This document shows, in pieces, positions 41,058 through 48,489 of a stretch of 64,000 bases of DNA (positions within the stretch are counted from its first letter, which is position 1; each line of letters opens with the position of its first letter). The position numbers and the translations under genes are program-made. The DNA lies in assembly GCA_964387685.1 (NCBI GenBank), contig CAYLXK010000004.1:62001-126000 (forward strand), in the 5' to 3' direction. Under the pieces are notes generated by a model. The model had not been told where the DNA came from and did no database searches. It saw only the letters and a program-made list of their open reading frames with translations. Source of the DNA: Bryobacter sp964387685 (GTDB taxonomy: Bacteria; Acidobacteriota; Terriglobia; Bryobacterales; Bryobacteraceae).

Positions 41058-41893
41058 GTCTCCTCGGCAAAGTTCGCGATTGGATCGAGGATCCGCCCCC
41101 GAAGTTCGCCTTCGAGATCGGCCCCGCCGGCGTCGCCGTTTGGCAACAGGGCCGGGGACAGTCCTTTTCCGCCATTGAAGGCCTGGATCGGGACCCGGAC
41201 CCCGCCGCGCTCGAAGTGTTGTTGCGCCGCACCACGCCTCCGGTGAACGGCAACAAACGCCGCCCCGCCGCGGTGATTCTGCCCGATTCCTGCGCGCGCC
41301 TCAGCCTGCTGGACTTCGACGCCTTCCCGCGTAAAGCCGAAGAACAGTTAGCCTTGATTCGCTTCCGCTTGAAGCGTACCGTTCCCTTCGATATTGAATC
41401 CGCCATCATCCGCTTCGCCCCTGCGGGCACCAGCCTGGTGGTTGCCGCTATTGCGGTGGAGACGCTGGCCCCCTATGAGGCCGCCTTTCGCAATGCCGGC
41501 TTCCACCCCGGCTACGTTACTCTTTCCACGCTCAGCATGGCCAACCTTGCCTCGCCCGACACGGTCGTCATGAAGTTGAGCGGAGGTCATTTTACGATGA
41601 GTTATTTCGAAGGCACGCGTCTGCGCCTCTACCGGAGCCTCGACCTTGAAGATCCCGGCCTCGAAGAAGTTCTAGGCGTCGTCGACCCCACGCTTGCCTT
41701 TCTGGAAGACGAAATGAAGCTCCGCCCCGGCCGCATCGATACGTGCGGCCTGGAAGAGTTTTCCTCCCCCCTAACGGCCCACCTGCGCGACCAATGGAGC
41801 CTCCCCGTCGCGCCTCTCCGCGCCCAGGCCGGCCTGGTGGACGAATTTAACGCCGGTCTCCACGGCTATCTCGACGCGGTCGGAGCCAGCTAA
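41054..41893 (+). CDS. PilM/GspL-like actin-fold assembly protein
   Basis: 279 residues. The opening FAFEIGPAGVAVW corresponds to the first phosphate loop of the actin fold in PilM (DIGxxxxK), and FPRKAEEQLALIRFRLKRTVPFDIE matches the helix before the second domain. PilM sits in the cytoplasm and binds the N-terminus of PilN. The protein is shorter than typical PilM (about 350) and lacks an obvious ATP-binding DxG motif in the second domain. It overlaps the ATPase gene by 4 bases and precedes the pilN-like gene by 3. Confidence 0.75.
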   Translation: MSLLGKVRDWIEDPPPKFAFEIGPAGVAVWQQGRGQSFSAIEGLDRDPDPAALEVLLRRTTPPVNGNKRRPAAVILPDSCARLSLLDFDAFPRKAEEQLALIRFRLKRTVPFDIESAIIRFAPAGTSLVVAAIAVETLAPYEAAFRNAGFHPGYVTLSTLSMANLASPDTVVMKLSGGHFTMSYFEGTRLRLYRSLDLEDPGLEEVLGVVDPTLAFLEDEMKLRPGRIDTCGLEEFSSPLTAHLRDQWSLPVAPLRAQAGLVDEFNAGLHGYLDAVGAS

Positions 41894-41896
41894 GCC

Positions 41897-42469
41897 ATGC
41901 CCGGCCGTCTTCCCATCAATCTCGCCAGCGAACCCTTCCGGCGGGACCGCGCCCTGCTGGCCGCCAGCGCCGCCCTCGCCGTAGTGCTTGCCCTGGGCCT
42001 GGCCCTACTGGTTTCGCTCGTACTCGGCGAACGCCAGCGCGCCCGCGACACGCGCGAAAACCTGGCCCAGTTGGAAAAGCTCTCCCGCCAGCAGGCGGCC
42101 GAGATTGCCCGCTACGATGCCGTCCTGCGCCAACCGCAGAACTCGGAAGTCCTCGACCGCAACGTCTTCCTCAACACGCTAATCAGCCGCAAGGCCGTCA
42201 GTTGGACGCAGCTTTTCAGCGATCTCGAACGGGTCATGCCCGGTTCGGTCCGCTTGGTCAGCGTCCGGCCGCAGATCCTGGCCACCAATCAGGTCATCCT
42301 CGATATGACGGTCGGCTCGAATTCCAGCGAGCCGGTGGTCGACATGCTCATGCGCCTCGAAGCGTCGCCCCTATTTGGCTCGACCAGCATCCAAACCATG
42401 CTGCCGCCTTCCCAAAACGAAACCCTCTATCGCTACCGCTTGAGCGTGAACTATGCAGCCAAACCTTAA
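41897..42469 (+). CDS. PilN-like inner-membrane assembly protein
   Basis: 190 residues. The N-terminal INLASEPFRRDR is the short cytoplasmic segment that PilN inserts into PilM (consensus INLLP-R). One membrane helix (about 20-43), a coiled coil (about 45-80, RARDTRENLAQLEKLSRQQA) and a small ferredoxin-like domain (about 95-185) follow. The topology and place between PilM-like and PilO-like genes support the call. Confidence 0.82.
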   Translation: MPGRLPINLASEPFRRDRALLAASAALAVVLALGLALLVSLVLGERQRARDTRENLAQLEKLSRQQAAEIARYDAVLRQPQNSEVLDRNVFLNTLISRKAVSWTQLFSDLERVMPGSVRLVSVRPQILATNQVILDMTVGSNSSEPVVDMLMRLEASPLFGSTSIQTMLPPSQNETLYRYRLSVNYAAKP

Positions 42470-43079
42470 CGTCTCTCGCTTAGGGCTCGGCGGCGCTTTC
42501 GGGCGCGAAGCCTTGGGCCGCCTGGACTGGCGCGACCCTCGCGTTTTTATGCGCGCGATCCTGGGCGTCCTCCTCCTTGGCACGCTGGTGGCGCTCTACT
42601 TCCTCTTCTTCCCGCCCGGAGGCAGCCTCCAGGATCTCGAACAGCGCTACAACCTGGCGCGCCAGCAGACCGCGCAGCAGGCCCGCAACCTCGACCGCGC
42701 CCGCCTGCTGGCCGGCAAGGTTCAGCTCAGCCGTTCCGAAGGCGACCGTTTCCTGGATAGCTATTTTATGGATCGCCGCAAGGCCGCCTCCACCATCGTG
42801 ACGGAGCTCTCGCGCTTGGCCAAAGACGCCGGCATCCGGCCCAAGGAACATTCCTTTTTGCTCGAAGGCATCGAAGGCTCCAACGACCTTTCCATCATGA
42901 CGGTCAATGGCGCCTACGAAGGCACCTATGCCGATCTCATCCAGTTCGTCAACAAAATCGACCGCAGCCCCCGCTTCCTCATCATTGACAATCTCACCGC
43001 CGCCCCCCAACAGCAGCAAGGTTTGCTCAACGTAAGCATGCGCTTCCACGTCTTTGTTAGAGAGAGCCCCGGAAGCTGA
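42453..43079 (+). CDS. PilO-like inner-membrane assembly protein
   Basis: 208 residues, starting within the pilN-like gene (17-base overlap). A cytoplasmic N-terminus, one membrane helix (about 32-53), a coiled coil (about 58-95, LEQRYNLARQQTAQQARNL) and a ferredoxin-like domain whose strand NGAYEGTYADLIQFVNKI is the most PilO-like part. PilN and PilO pair in the periplasm to link the cytoplasmic motor to the outer membrane. Confidence 0.82.
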   Translation: MQPNLNVSRLGLGGAFGREALGRLDWRDPRVFMRAILGVLLLGTLVALYFLFFPPGGSLQDLEQRYNLARQQTAQQARNLDRARLLAGKVQLSRSEGDRFLDSYFMDRRKAASTIVTELSRLAKDAGIRPKEHSFLLEGIEGSNDLSIMTVNGAYEGTYADLIQFVNKIDRSPRFLIIDNLTAAPQQQQGLLNVSMRFHVFVRESPGS

Positions 43080-43080
43080 T

Positions 43081-43869
43081 ATGGCCCTGGAAATGAAGTT
43101 CGGCAACAACCCGAAACAAACCGCCATTCTTGGCGTGTTGCTGCTGGTGCTCGCTTACCTCCTTTACACCAACGTGCTCTCCGGGCCTAGCTATCCCACG
43201 GTCTCGGGCCCCACCCCCGCTCCAGCCGCGAACCCAGCCGCGAACCCGAAATCCAGCGCCACCACGGCCGCCACTACGGCCGCCACCGCGGCCCCCACTG
43301 CTGGCTCCACCGCAGTCCCGACTGCCGCCTCCAGGAAACTCGCCCTCGACCGCCGCGCCCAGGAGTTCCGCCCCCGGTTCGGTCCCGCGCGCGCCGAGGA
43401 TCGTCCAGACCCGATGACGGTCGACCCCACCCTGCGCCTCGAACTCCTCGCTCGTCTTGAAAAAGTGACCTTTTCCGGCGGCATGCGCAGCCTCTTTGAT
43501 TTCTCGAGCGTCGCCGCGCCCTCGGGCGGCCCGGTAGCGCAAATCATCCCCCGGAGAACCCCGCCGCCGCCGCGTTTTATTGGACCATTGCCTCCGCCGC
43601 CCCCTCCCCCGCCGCCGCCCCCACCGGTGCAGGCATCGGCGCCTCCTATCCCCCTGCGTTTCTATGGCTTCACCTCGGCTCCCCGCAGTGTGGCCAGGCG
43701 CGCGTTTTTCCTCGACGGCGACGAAATCGTCGTGGCCGGCGAGGGAGACCTCATCAAGCGCCGCTATAAGGTCGTTCGGATTGGCCTCACCAGCGTCGTC
43801 ATGGAAGACACTCAATTTAACCAGCAGCAATCGCTCCCGATCGTGCCCGAAACCCAAGGAGGGCTATGA
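43081..43869 (+). CDS. PilP/GspC-like protein with HR-type domain
   Basis: 262 residues from ATG 43081, one base after the pilO-like stop. A membrane helix (about 14-32) is followed by an Ala/Thr/Pro-rich linker (about 40-95), a middle segment, a nine-proline run, and a C-terminal beta domain (about 195-255) with FYGFTSAPRSVARRAFFLDG, then AGEGDLIKRRYKVVRIG and SVVMED, the pattern of the homology region of GspC and PilP. In T2SS and pilus systems this region contacts the secretin. No secretin is encoded in the window. Confidence 0.72.
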   Translation: MALEMKFGNNPKQTAILGVLLLVLAYLLYTNVLSGPSYPTVSGPTPAPAANPAANPKSSATTAATTAATAAPTAGSTAVPTAASRKLALDRRAQEFRPRFGPARAEDRPDPMTVDPTLRLELLARLEKVTFSGGMRSLFDFSSVAAPSGGPVAQIIPRRTPPPPRFIGPLPPPPPPPPPPPPVQASAPPIPLRFYGFTSAPRSVARRAFFLDGDEIVVAGEGDLIKRRYKVVRIGLTSVVMEDTQFNQQQSLPIVPETQGGL

Positions 43870-45242
43870 TTCCCGTTTCTTCACGCCGGCATTTCGGGGG
43901 AAGGCATCTCGGAGGAAGGCATCTCGGAACAAGGCCTTGCGAAGGAAGACGAGGCCAGCGCGGTTTCGCACTCCTCTTCATCTTTGCCCTCGCAGGCATT
44001 GCCGCCACCATGCTTTACATTGAGCTGCCCCGCGCCGTCTTTGAAAGCCAACGCGCCAAGGAAGATCTCCTCGTCTATCGCGGCCAGGAATACCAGCGCG
44101 CCATCCAGCTTTACTGGCGCAAATTTCGCAAATACCCGCAGACCATCGAAGACCTCGAAAAATCGAGTGGCCAGCGTTTCCTGCGCAAACGCTTTGTCGA
44201 TCCCATGACCGGCAAGGACGAATGGCGCATCGTCAACATCGTCAACGGCGCCTATACCAATTCCAAAGTCATCAAGCCTCCCGCCCAAGGCCAGCAAACT
44301 CTCGGAAGCTCGATTAGCGCCGAAGCCAATCAAACCGCGCAGGACCCCAACGACCCCGCCTTGAAGAAACGCGCCTCCGACACGAGCGCCGCCGATATTG
44401 GCGGCCAGAGCGGCCAGGCTGGCCAAAATCCCGCGGTACCGGGCGACCCCAACGCCCCGCCCTCCGCTCTTCCGCCCAATTCCGTTCCGCCTCCTCCCAA
44501 TCCAGGCCAGTACTTCACCGGCGGTGTTGGAGGAGTCGGCGGCAGCGCCCCGGCGTACTCGGGCGGCGTGGGATCCAGCACCTACCCCACCACGGGCGCT
44601 AACTCCCAGACCGGTGGCCAGATCGGTACCCCCATCGCCGGCGCGCCCACCGTTCCCGGCCAACTCAACAACCAACCCGGCCAGCGCCAACTCACGCCCG
44701 AACAGATCAGCCCCGCTCTCGACGTCATTCAAAAACTCCTAACCACTCCCCGCCAGCCCCCTCCCGGCATCTTCAACAACAGTCAAGGCAGCACCGCCGC
44801 GGCGGCCCAGGGTGCCTTCCCCATCTCCGGCCCCGCTGCCGGTGCCTTTGGAAGCGGGGGCCAGGGCGGCGCCATTGGGCTCACGGGCATCGCCGGCTTT
44901 GCCAGCAAGAAGGAAGGCAAAGGCATCAAAATCATCAACGAGCGTGAACGCATCGAGGAGTGGGAGTTCATCTACGATCCCGCCAAAGATAAAGGTGGCC
45001 GCCCCAATGCCAACGCCCAAACGCAGCAGCCCGGTCAGCCTGGCCAGCTTGGTCAACAGGGCCAACAGGGTATCGGGGGCCTCGGCGGTGGATTCGGCAC
45101 CGGCTTCGGTGGCCAGCAACAGGGCGGTCGCCAGCAAGGCGGCCAACCAGGCGGCTTTGGCCAAGGCGGCGGCTTCGGCGGCCAGCAACCTCGCATCGGC
45201 CAGCAACCCGGCGGCGGTGCCTTCCCCATTCGCCGCCAATAA
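43866..45242 (+). CDS. Pseudopilin-like protein with Gly/Gln-rich C-terminus
   Basis: 458 residues. The N-terminus is basic with a repeated RH-F/L-GG motif (1-35), then RGQRG and a hydrophobic helix FALLFIFALAGIAATMLY. This resembles a prepilin cleavage site (G before F) but position 5 is not glutamate, as in GspK-like minor pseudopilins. Then comes a GspG/H-like helix and loop (YQRAIQLYWRKFRKYPQTIEDLE, about 75-97; FVDPMTGKDEW), and a very long low-complexity region ending in about 85 residues of Gly/Gln (370-458). It ends the operon. The pseudopilin call is inference from helix, context and the KYPQTIEDLE phrase. Confidence 0.6.
   Translation: MIPVSSRRHFGGRHLGGRHLGTRPCEGRRGQRGFALLFIFALAGIAATMLYIELPRAVFESQRAKEDLLVYRGQEYQRAIQLYWRKFRKYPQTIEDLEKSSGQRFLRKRFVDPMTGKDEWRIVNIVNGAYTNSKVIKPPAQGQQTLGSSISAEANQTAQDPNDPALKKRASDTSAADIGGQSGQAGQNPAVPGDPNAPPSALPPNSVPPPPNPGQYFTGGVGGVGGSAPAYSGGVGSSTYPTTGANSQTGGQIGTPIAGAPTVPGQLNNQPGQRQLTPEQISPALDVIQKLLTTPRQPPPGIFNNSQGSTAAAAQGAFPISGPAAGAFGSGGQGGAIGLTGIAGFASKKEGKGIKIINERERIEEWEFIYDPAKDKGGRPNANAQTQQPGQPGQLGQQGQQGIGGLGGGFGTGFGGQQQGGRQQGGQPGGFGQGGGFGGQQPRIGQQPGGGAFPIRRQ
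43884..43928 (+). repeat. Three 15-base repeats at the start of the pseudopilin-like gene
   Basis: GGAAGGCATCTCGGA occurs twice in a row (43899-43928) and a diverged copy precedes it (43884-43898), encoding RHFGG, RHLGG and RHLGT. The repeats lie before the possible prepilin cleavage site, in the part that would be removed. Confidence 0.8.
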
Positions 45243-45294
45243 CCGTCCTTCGATATGGCTCAATCAGCCGTACGCGTATGGTAATTCTGGAGCT

Positions 45295-45525
45295 ATGAAG
45301 AAGACCTTCAACGTCGACGCCCAACTCCTGCGCGACGCCCGCGCGGCTTGCGGCGCTTCCACCGATACGGAGACCCTCCGCCTTGGCCTCAAAGCTCTGG
45401 TCCAGCAAGCTGCCTACCGCGCCCTTGCCGCCTATCGTGGAAGCGAGACCGAGGTCGTGGACGTCCCCCGTCGGCGCGAGGAGCCGGCCCCCAAGCGCAA
45501 GCCGCTGAAGCGAAAAGCCGCGTGA
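45295..45525 (+). CDS. vapB: VapB-type antitoxin
   Basis: 76 residues from ATG 45295, with GGAG a few bases upstream; the frame upstream is inside the previous gene region and not conserved. The N-terminus KKTFNVDAQLLRDARAACG followed by DTETLRLGLKALV is the ribbon-helix-helix of VapB antitoxins of the DUF2191 type. The C-terminus is basic and flexible, and would wrap the toxin. It overlaps the toxin gene by 4 bases (GTGA), and the pair should repress its own promoter in the 52-base gap before it. Confidence 0.85.
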   Translation: MKKTFNVDAQLLRDARAACGASTDTETLRLGLKALVQQAAYRALAAYRGSETEVVDVPRRREEPAPKRKPLKRKAA

Positions 45526-45899
45526 AAGTTCTCGTCGATTCCTCCGTCTGGCTGCGCTTCTTCGCTAATCGAGCCCCCTTCGGAGCGGAACTCCAGCGGC
45601 TTCTTTTCGATGGCCAGGTAATCGGCCATGCGCTCGTCTTCGGCGAACTCCTCATCGGCGATATCGGGGGTCGCAAACTCCTTCTGGCCCGTTACGAACA
45701 GTTGCCCTACGCCGATCCTATCCCGCACGAACAGACAGTTAATTTTGTTCGCCACCACCGGCTCCACGGCCGCGGCATCGGCTGGATCGACGCCCACCTT
45801 CTGGCCTCGGCCCTCGCCGGGCGTCTCTCTTTCTGGACCGCCGACCAACGCGTAGCCGCCCTAGCCGCCCAACTCGGCATCGCCTACCAGCTCCGCTAA
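45522..45899 (+). CDS. vapC: VapC-type PIN-domain ribonuclease toxin
   Basis: 125 residues from GTG 45522. The four acidic PIN-domain positions are present: Asp6 (VLVDSSVW), Glu42 (FGELLIG), Asp90 (GWIDAHLLAS) and Asp108 (FWTADQRV). VapC toxins cut tRNA or rRNA in a magnesium-dependent way and are neutralised by VapB. The gene converges on a lectin-like gene with a 4-base overlap (CTAA). All catalytic residues are present, so it should be active. Confidence 0.9.
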   Translation: MKVLVDSSVWLRFFANRAPFGAELQRLLFDGQVIGHALVFGELLIGDIGGRKLLLARYEQLPYADPIPHEQTVNFVRHHRLHGRGIGWIDAHLLASALAGRLSFWTADQRVAALAAQLGIAYQLR

Positions 45900-46960
45900 T
45901 CCCGCAATACCGCCTCAAACGCAAAATACCCCTCGTTCCGCGCCACGCTCCTCCCCTTCCCATCCACCCCAAAAAACGTCTTCCCCTTCTCGGTCTTCAT
46001 CCTTAACCCGCCTTCGGCCCCACTGCATTCCGCCGGCCCCCAACACACATAGCCCCCGGTATTCCGGATCTCCACCCGCTTCCCGTCCGGGTTCGGCACG
46101 CTCGCCCCCCACTCGACGTTCCCCGGCAGCACCACCGCAAAGACCCCATCCCCTTTGGCCTCCACCGTCGCTTCCTTCGGCGTACAAAGATTCCGGTCCG
46201 GCATACAATCCGCCGTGGCAAACGAGATCTGCGAATCCACACTGGTCATGTTCGATTCCACACTCTCAAAGCGCCAATCGATTACATCGTGCGCCTCCCA
46301 TCCATTCCCCGTCGCCCCGGTGAAGCCCACCCACGCCTTCCCCTCGGCATCGGCCACCGTCCGCACTTCCACGCTCGTCTCCAGCACCCGTTCCCCGTCC
46401 AGCCTTACCTCGAGCAGCGGCGGCTCGAAGCGAATCCGCACCTCATGCTCTTGCCCGTCCTTCAGGTCCACGCGCAAGCGCGGCGAATAGCCCTGGCGCG
46501 GCGGCGGCCACTTCGCCTTCTCCGGCCGGCCAAACGAATACACCCCCACGTAGTTGTTGGAGGGATCTTTCACCTCGGCATTTTCAAAGGTGTCGAAGAA
46601 CACGGCGATGCTATTGCCGATCGCCTTGCGCCTTTTCCCGCTCAATCCTGGCCCTTCCACCGCGAAACCGCCCGCCCCGCCTCGCCCCGCCAGCGCTTCC
46701 GGCCCTGTATTCTGCATCACGAAAGCCAATCCGTCCGCCCCGTCGCCCAAGCCCCCGTTCTGCGAGATCCGGAAGCGAAACGTCGTCGCAAATCCTCCCG
46801 CGATCGCCACCTTGTCCCGCCGCCACGCCCCGCCCGCCTGCATCTCCTCCGGCGGATTCAAGCGCAGCGTTTCCCCCCGCCACCGCGCATCCCCTACCAG
46901 CCTCATCCCCTCGCGCCAATCCGCCGCGATCGCCATCAACAAAATCAACTCGGGCCCCAT
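45896..46960 (-). CDS. Secreted L-type lectin-like protein
   Basis: 354 residues from ATG 46960 (signal-like MGPELILLMAIAADW); the TTG 13 codons earlier is less likely. Residues about 20-230 resemble legume/L-type lectins: TTFRFRISQNGGLGDGADGLAFVMQN, NSIAVFFDTFENAEVKDPSNNYVGV and GWEAHDVIDWRFE correspond to the metal-binding and carbohydrate-binding strands of that fold. A C-terminal region with four cysteines (about 255-330, DCMPDRNLC) follows. L-type lectin folds in bacteria are often parts of surface or exported carbohydrate-binding proteins; the ligand is unknown. Confidence 0.7.
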   Translation of the reverse strand: MGPELILLMAIAADWREGMRLVGDARWRGETLRLNPPEEMQAGGAWRRDKVAIAGGFATTFRFRISQNGGLGDGADGLAFVMQNTGPEALAGRGGAGGFAVEGPGLSGKRRKAIGNSIAVFFDTFENAEVKDPSNNYVGVYSFGRPEKAKWPPPRQGYSPRLRVDLKDGQEHEVRIRFEPPLLEVRLDGERVLETSVEVRTVADAEGKAWVGFTGATGNGWEAHDVIDWRFESVESNMTSVDSQISFATADCMPDRNLCTPKEATVEAKGDGVFAVVLPGNVEWGASVPNPDGKRVEIRNTGGYVCWGPAECSGAEGGLRMKTEKGKTFFGVDGKGRSVARNEGYFAFEAVLRD

Positions 46961-47010
46961 GCCTCTAAATACGCTTGCGCCCGTCCCCGGTTCCAGCAAT
47001 CCTGTTAAGC

Positions 47011-48150
47011 ATGCCCGCCAATATGCTCGGTGCCTATGGCCCCTGGGCCGCTAGCCTCCTCCCCGATCCCGCCCGCCTCTCCTTCCGCCAGCCCAATTTC
47101 AAGGACCTCGCCTCCTGGCGCAGCACCGCCCGCAACCGCTACCTCGAAGCCCTCCTCTTGCCTCCCCGCCCCGCCGCCCCCCGCGCCATCGTTGCCCGTA
47201 CTTTCGAACACGACGGCCTGCACCTGGAAGAACTCCATTGGCAGCTTCCTTACGGCCCGCCCACCGAAGCGCTCTTCCTCAAGCCCGCCGGGGCCCGCGG
47301 CAAGCTCCCCGCCGTCCTCGCCCTCCACGATCACGGCGGCAACAAATACTTCGGCCTCCGCAAAATCACCCGCGCTTCCGCCGACCCCCACCCGCTCATG
47401 ATCCGCCACCAGGAGCGCTACTACGGCGGCCTCGCCTGGGCCAACGAACTCGCCCGCCGCGGTTACGCCGTTCTCGTTCACGACACCTTCGCCTTCGCCA
47501 GCCGGCGCGTCCGCCTCGGCGACGTCCCCGCCCACATCCGCAATAACCAGATCGAAGAGCACCCGGAGGCCGAAGACGAAATCCTGCGTTACAACCAGTT
47601 CGCCGCCGCCCACGAACACCTGATCGCCAAAAGTCTCTTCTCCGCGGGCCTCACCTGGCCCGGGGTCTTCGTCACCGACGACCGCGCCGCCCTCGATTAC
47701 CTCTACTCCCGCTCCGACGTAAACCCGTCCAGGATCGGCTGCGCCGGCCTCTCCGGCGGCGGTCTCCGCACCGTCATGCTCAGCGGCGCCGACGACCGCC
47801 TCCGTTGTAGCGTCTGCGTCGGCATGATGACTACCTGGCGCGATTACCTCCTGGACAAATCGCACACCCACACCTGGATGTGTTACGTCCCCGGCTTGCC
47901 CCGCGACCTCGACTACCCCGAGATCCTCGGCCTCGCCGCACCCCATCCCGTCTTGGTCCTAAACAACAACCAGGACGCCCTCTTCACCCTCCCCGAGATG
48001 CAGCGTGCCGACCAAATCTTGCGTGAAGTCTACGCCAAGGCGAAAGCCCTGGACCGCTACCGAGCCCAGTTCTACGACGGCCCCCACAAGTTCGACGCCC
48101 CCATGCAAAAAGATGCTTTCGACTGGTTCGACCGTTGGCTAAAAGCTTGA
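47011..48150 (+). CDS. Alpha/beta hydrolase of the dienelactone hydrolase/acetyl xylan esterase type
   Basis: 379 residues from ATG 47011. The core shows AVLALHDHGGNKYFG (oxyanion region), ELARRGYAVLVHDTFAFASR, the nucleophile elbow GCAGLSGGGLRT, an acid in LNNNQDALF and a histidine in DGPHKF. No signal peptide is evident, so it is probably cytoplasmic. Members of this group hydrolyse esters of sugars or aromatic compounds; it could act with the YdhR-like gene 16 bases downstream. The start region overlaps the lectin-like gene's 5' end only if its longest frame is used. Confidence 0.82.
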   Translation: MPANMLGAYGPWAASLLPDPARLSFRQPNFKDLASWRSTARNRYLEALLLPPRPAAPRAIVARTFEHDGLHLEELHWQLPYGPPTEALFLKPAGARGKLPAVLALHDHGGNKYFGLRKITRASADPHPLMIRHQERYYGGLAWANELARRGYAVLVHDTFAFASRRVRLGDVPAHIRNNQIEEHPEAEDEILRYNQFAAAHEHLIAKSLFSAGLTWPGVFVTDDRAALDYLYSRSDVNPSRIGCAGLSGGGLRTVMLSGADDRLRCSVCVGMMTTWRDYLLDKSHTHTWMCYVPGLPRDLDYPEILGLAAPHPVLVLNNNQDALFTLPEMQRADQILREVYAKAKALDRYRAQFYDGPHKFDAPMQKDAFDWFDRWLKA

Positions 48151-48166
48151 TTTTTTCCGCGTAGTA

Positions 48167-48487
48167 ATGGACAAGATGCACATTCAGATCGTCCAATTCA
48201 ATCTCGAGGGCATGACTGCCGCCGAATACGCCCACGCCTGCGACCTCGTTTTTGCCCGACCCTTCACGCAAATCAAAGGCCTCATGGAAAAAATCTGGCT
48301 CTCCAGCCCCGAAACCAATACCTTCGGTGGCGTCTACCTCTGGCGCGACAAGCAATCTATGCTTAATTTCCAGAAGACCGAACTCTTCCAGTCCGTTCTG
48401 GCCCACCCCCATCTGTCCAATGTCTCCAGCCAGGACTACGGCATCCTCGAAGCCCCCACCCGCCTCACCCGCGGCCTCGCCGCCTAG
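48167..48487 (+). CDS. YdhR-like small monooxygenase-family protein
   Basis: 106 residues, the size of E. coli YdhR (about 100). The pattern IQIVQFNLEGMTAAEYAHAC, FTQIKGLMEKIWLSSPETNTFGGVYLWRD and FQSVLAHPHLSNVSSQDYGI is that of the dimeric ferredoxin-like YdhR/antibiotic-biosynthesis monooxygenase group. No cofactor is known for most members. It follows the alpha/beta hydrolase gene closely. It ends two bases before the convergent kinase stop. Confidence 0.78.
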   Translation: MDKMHIQIVQFNLEGMTAAEYAHACDLVFARPFTQIKGLMEKIWLSSPETNTFGGVYLWRDKQSMLNFQKTELFQSVLAHPHLSNVSSQDYGILEAPTRLTRGLAA

Positions 48488-48489
48488 CT

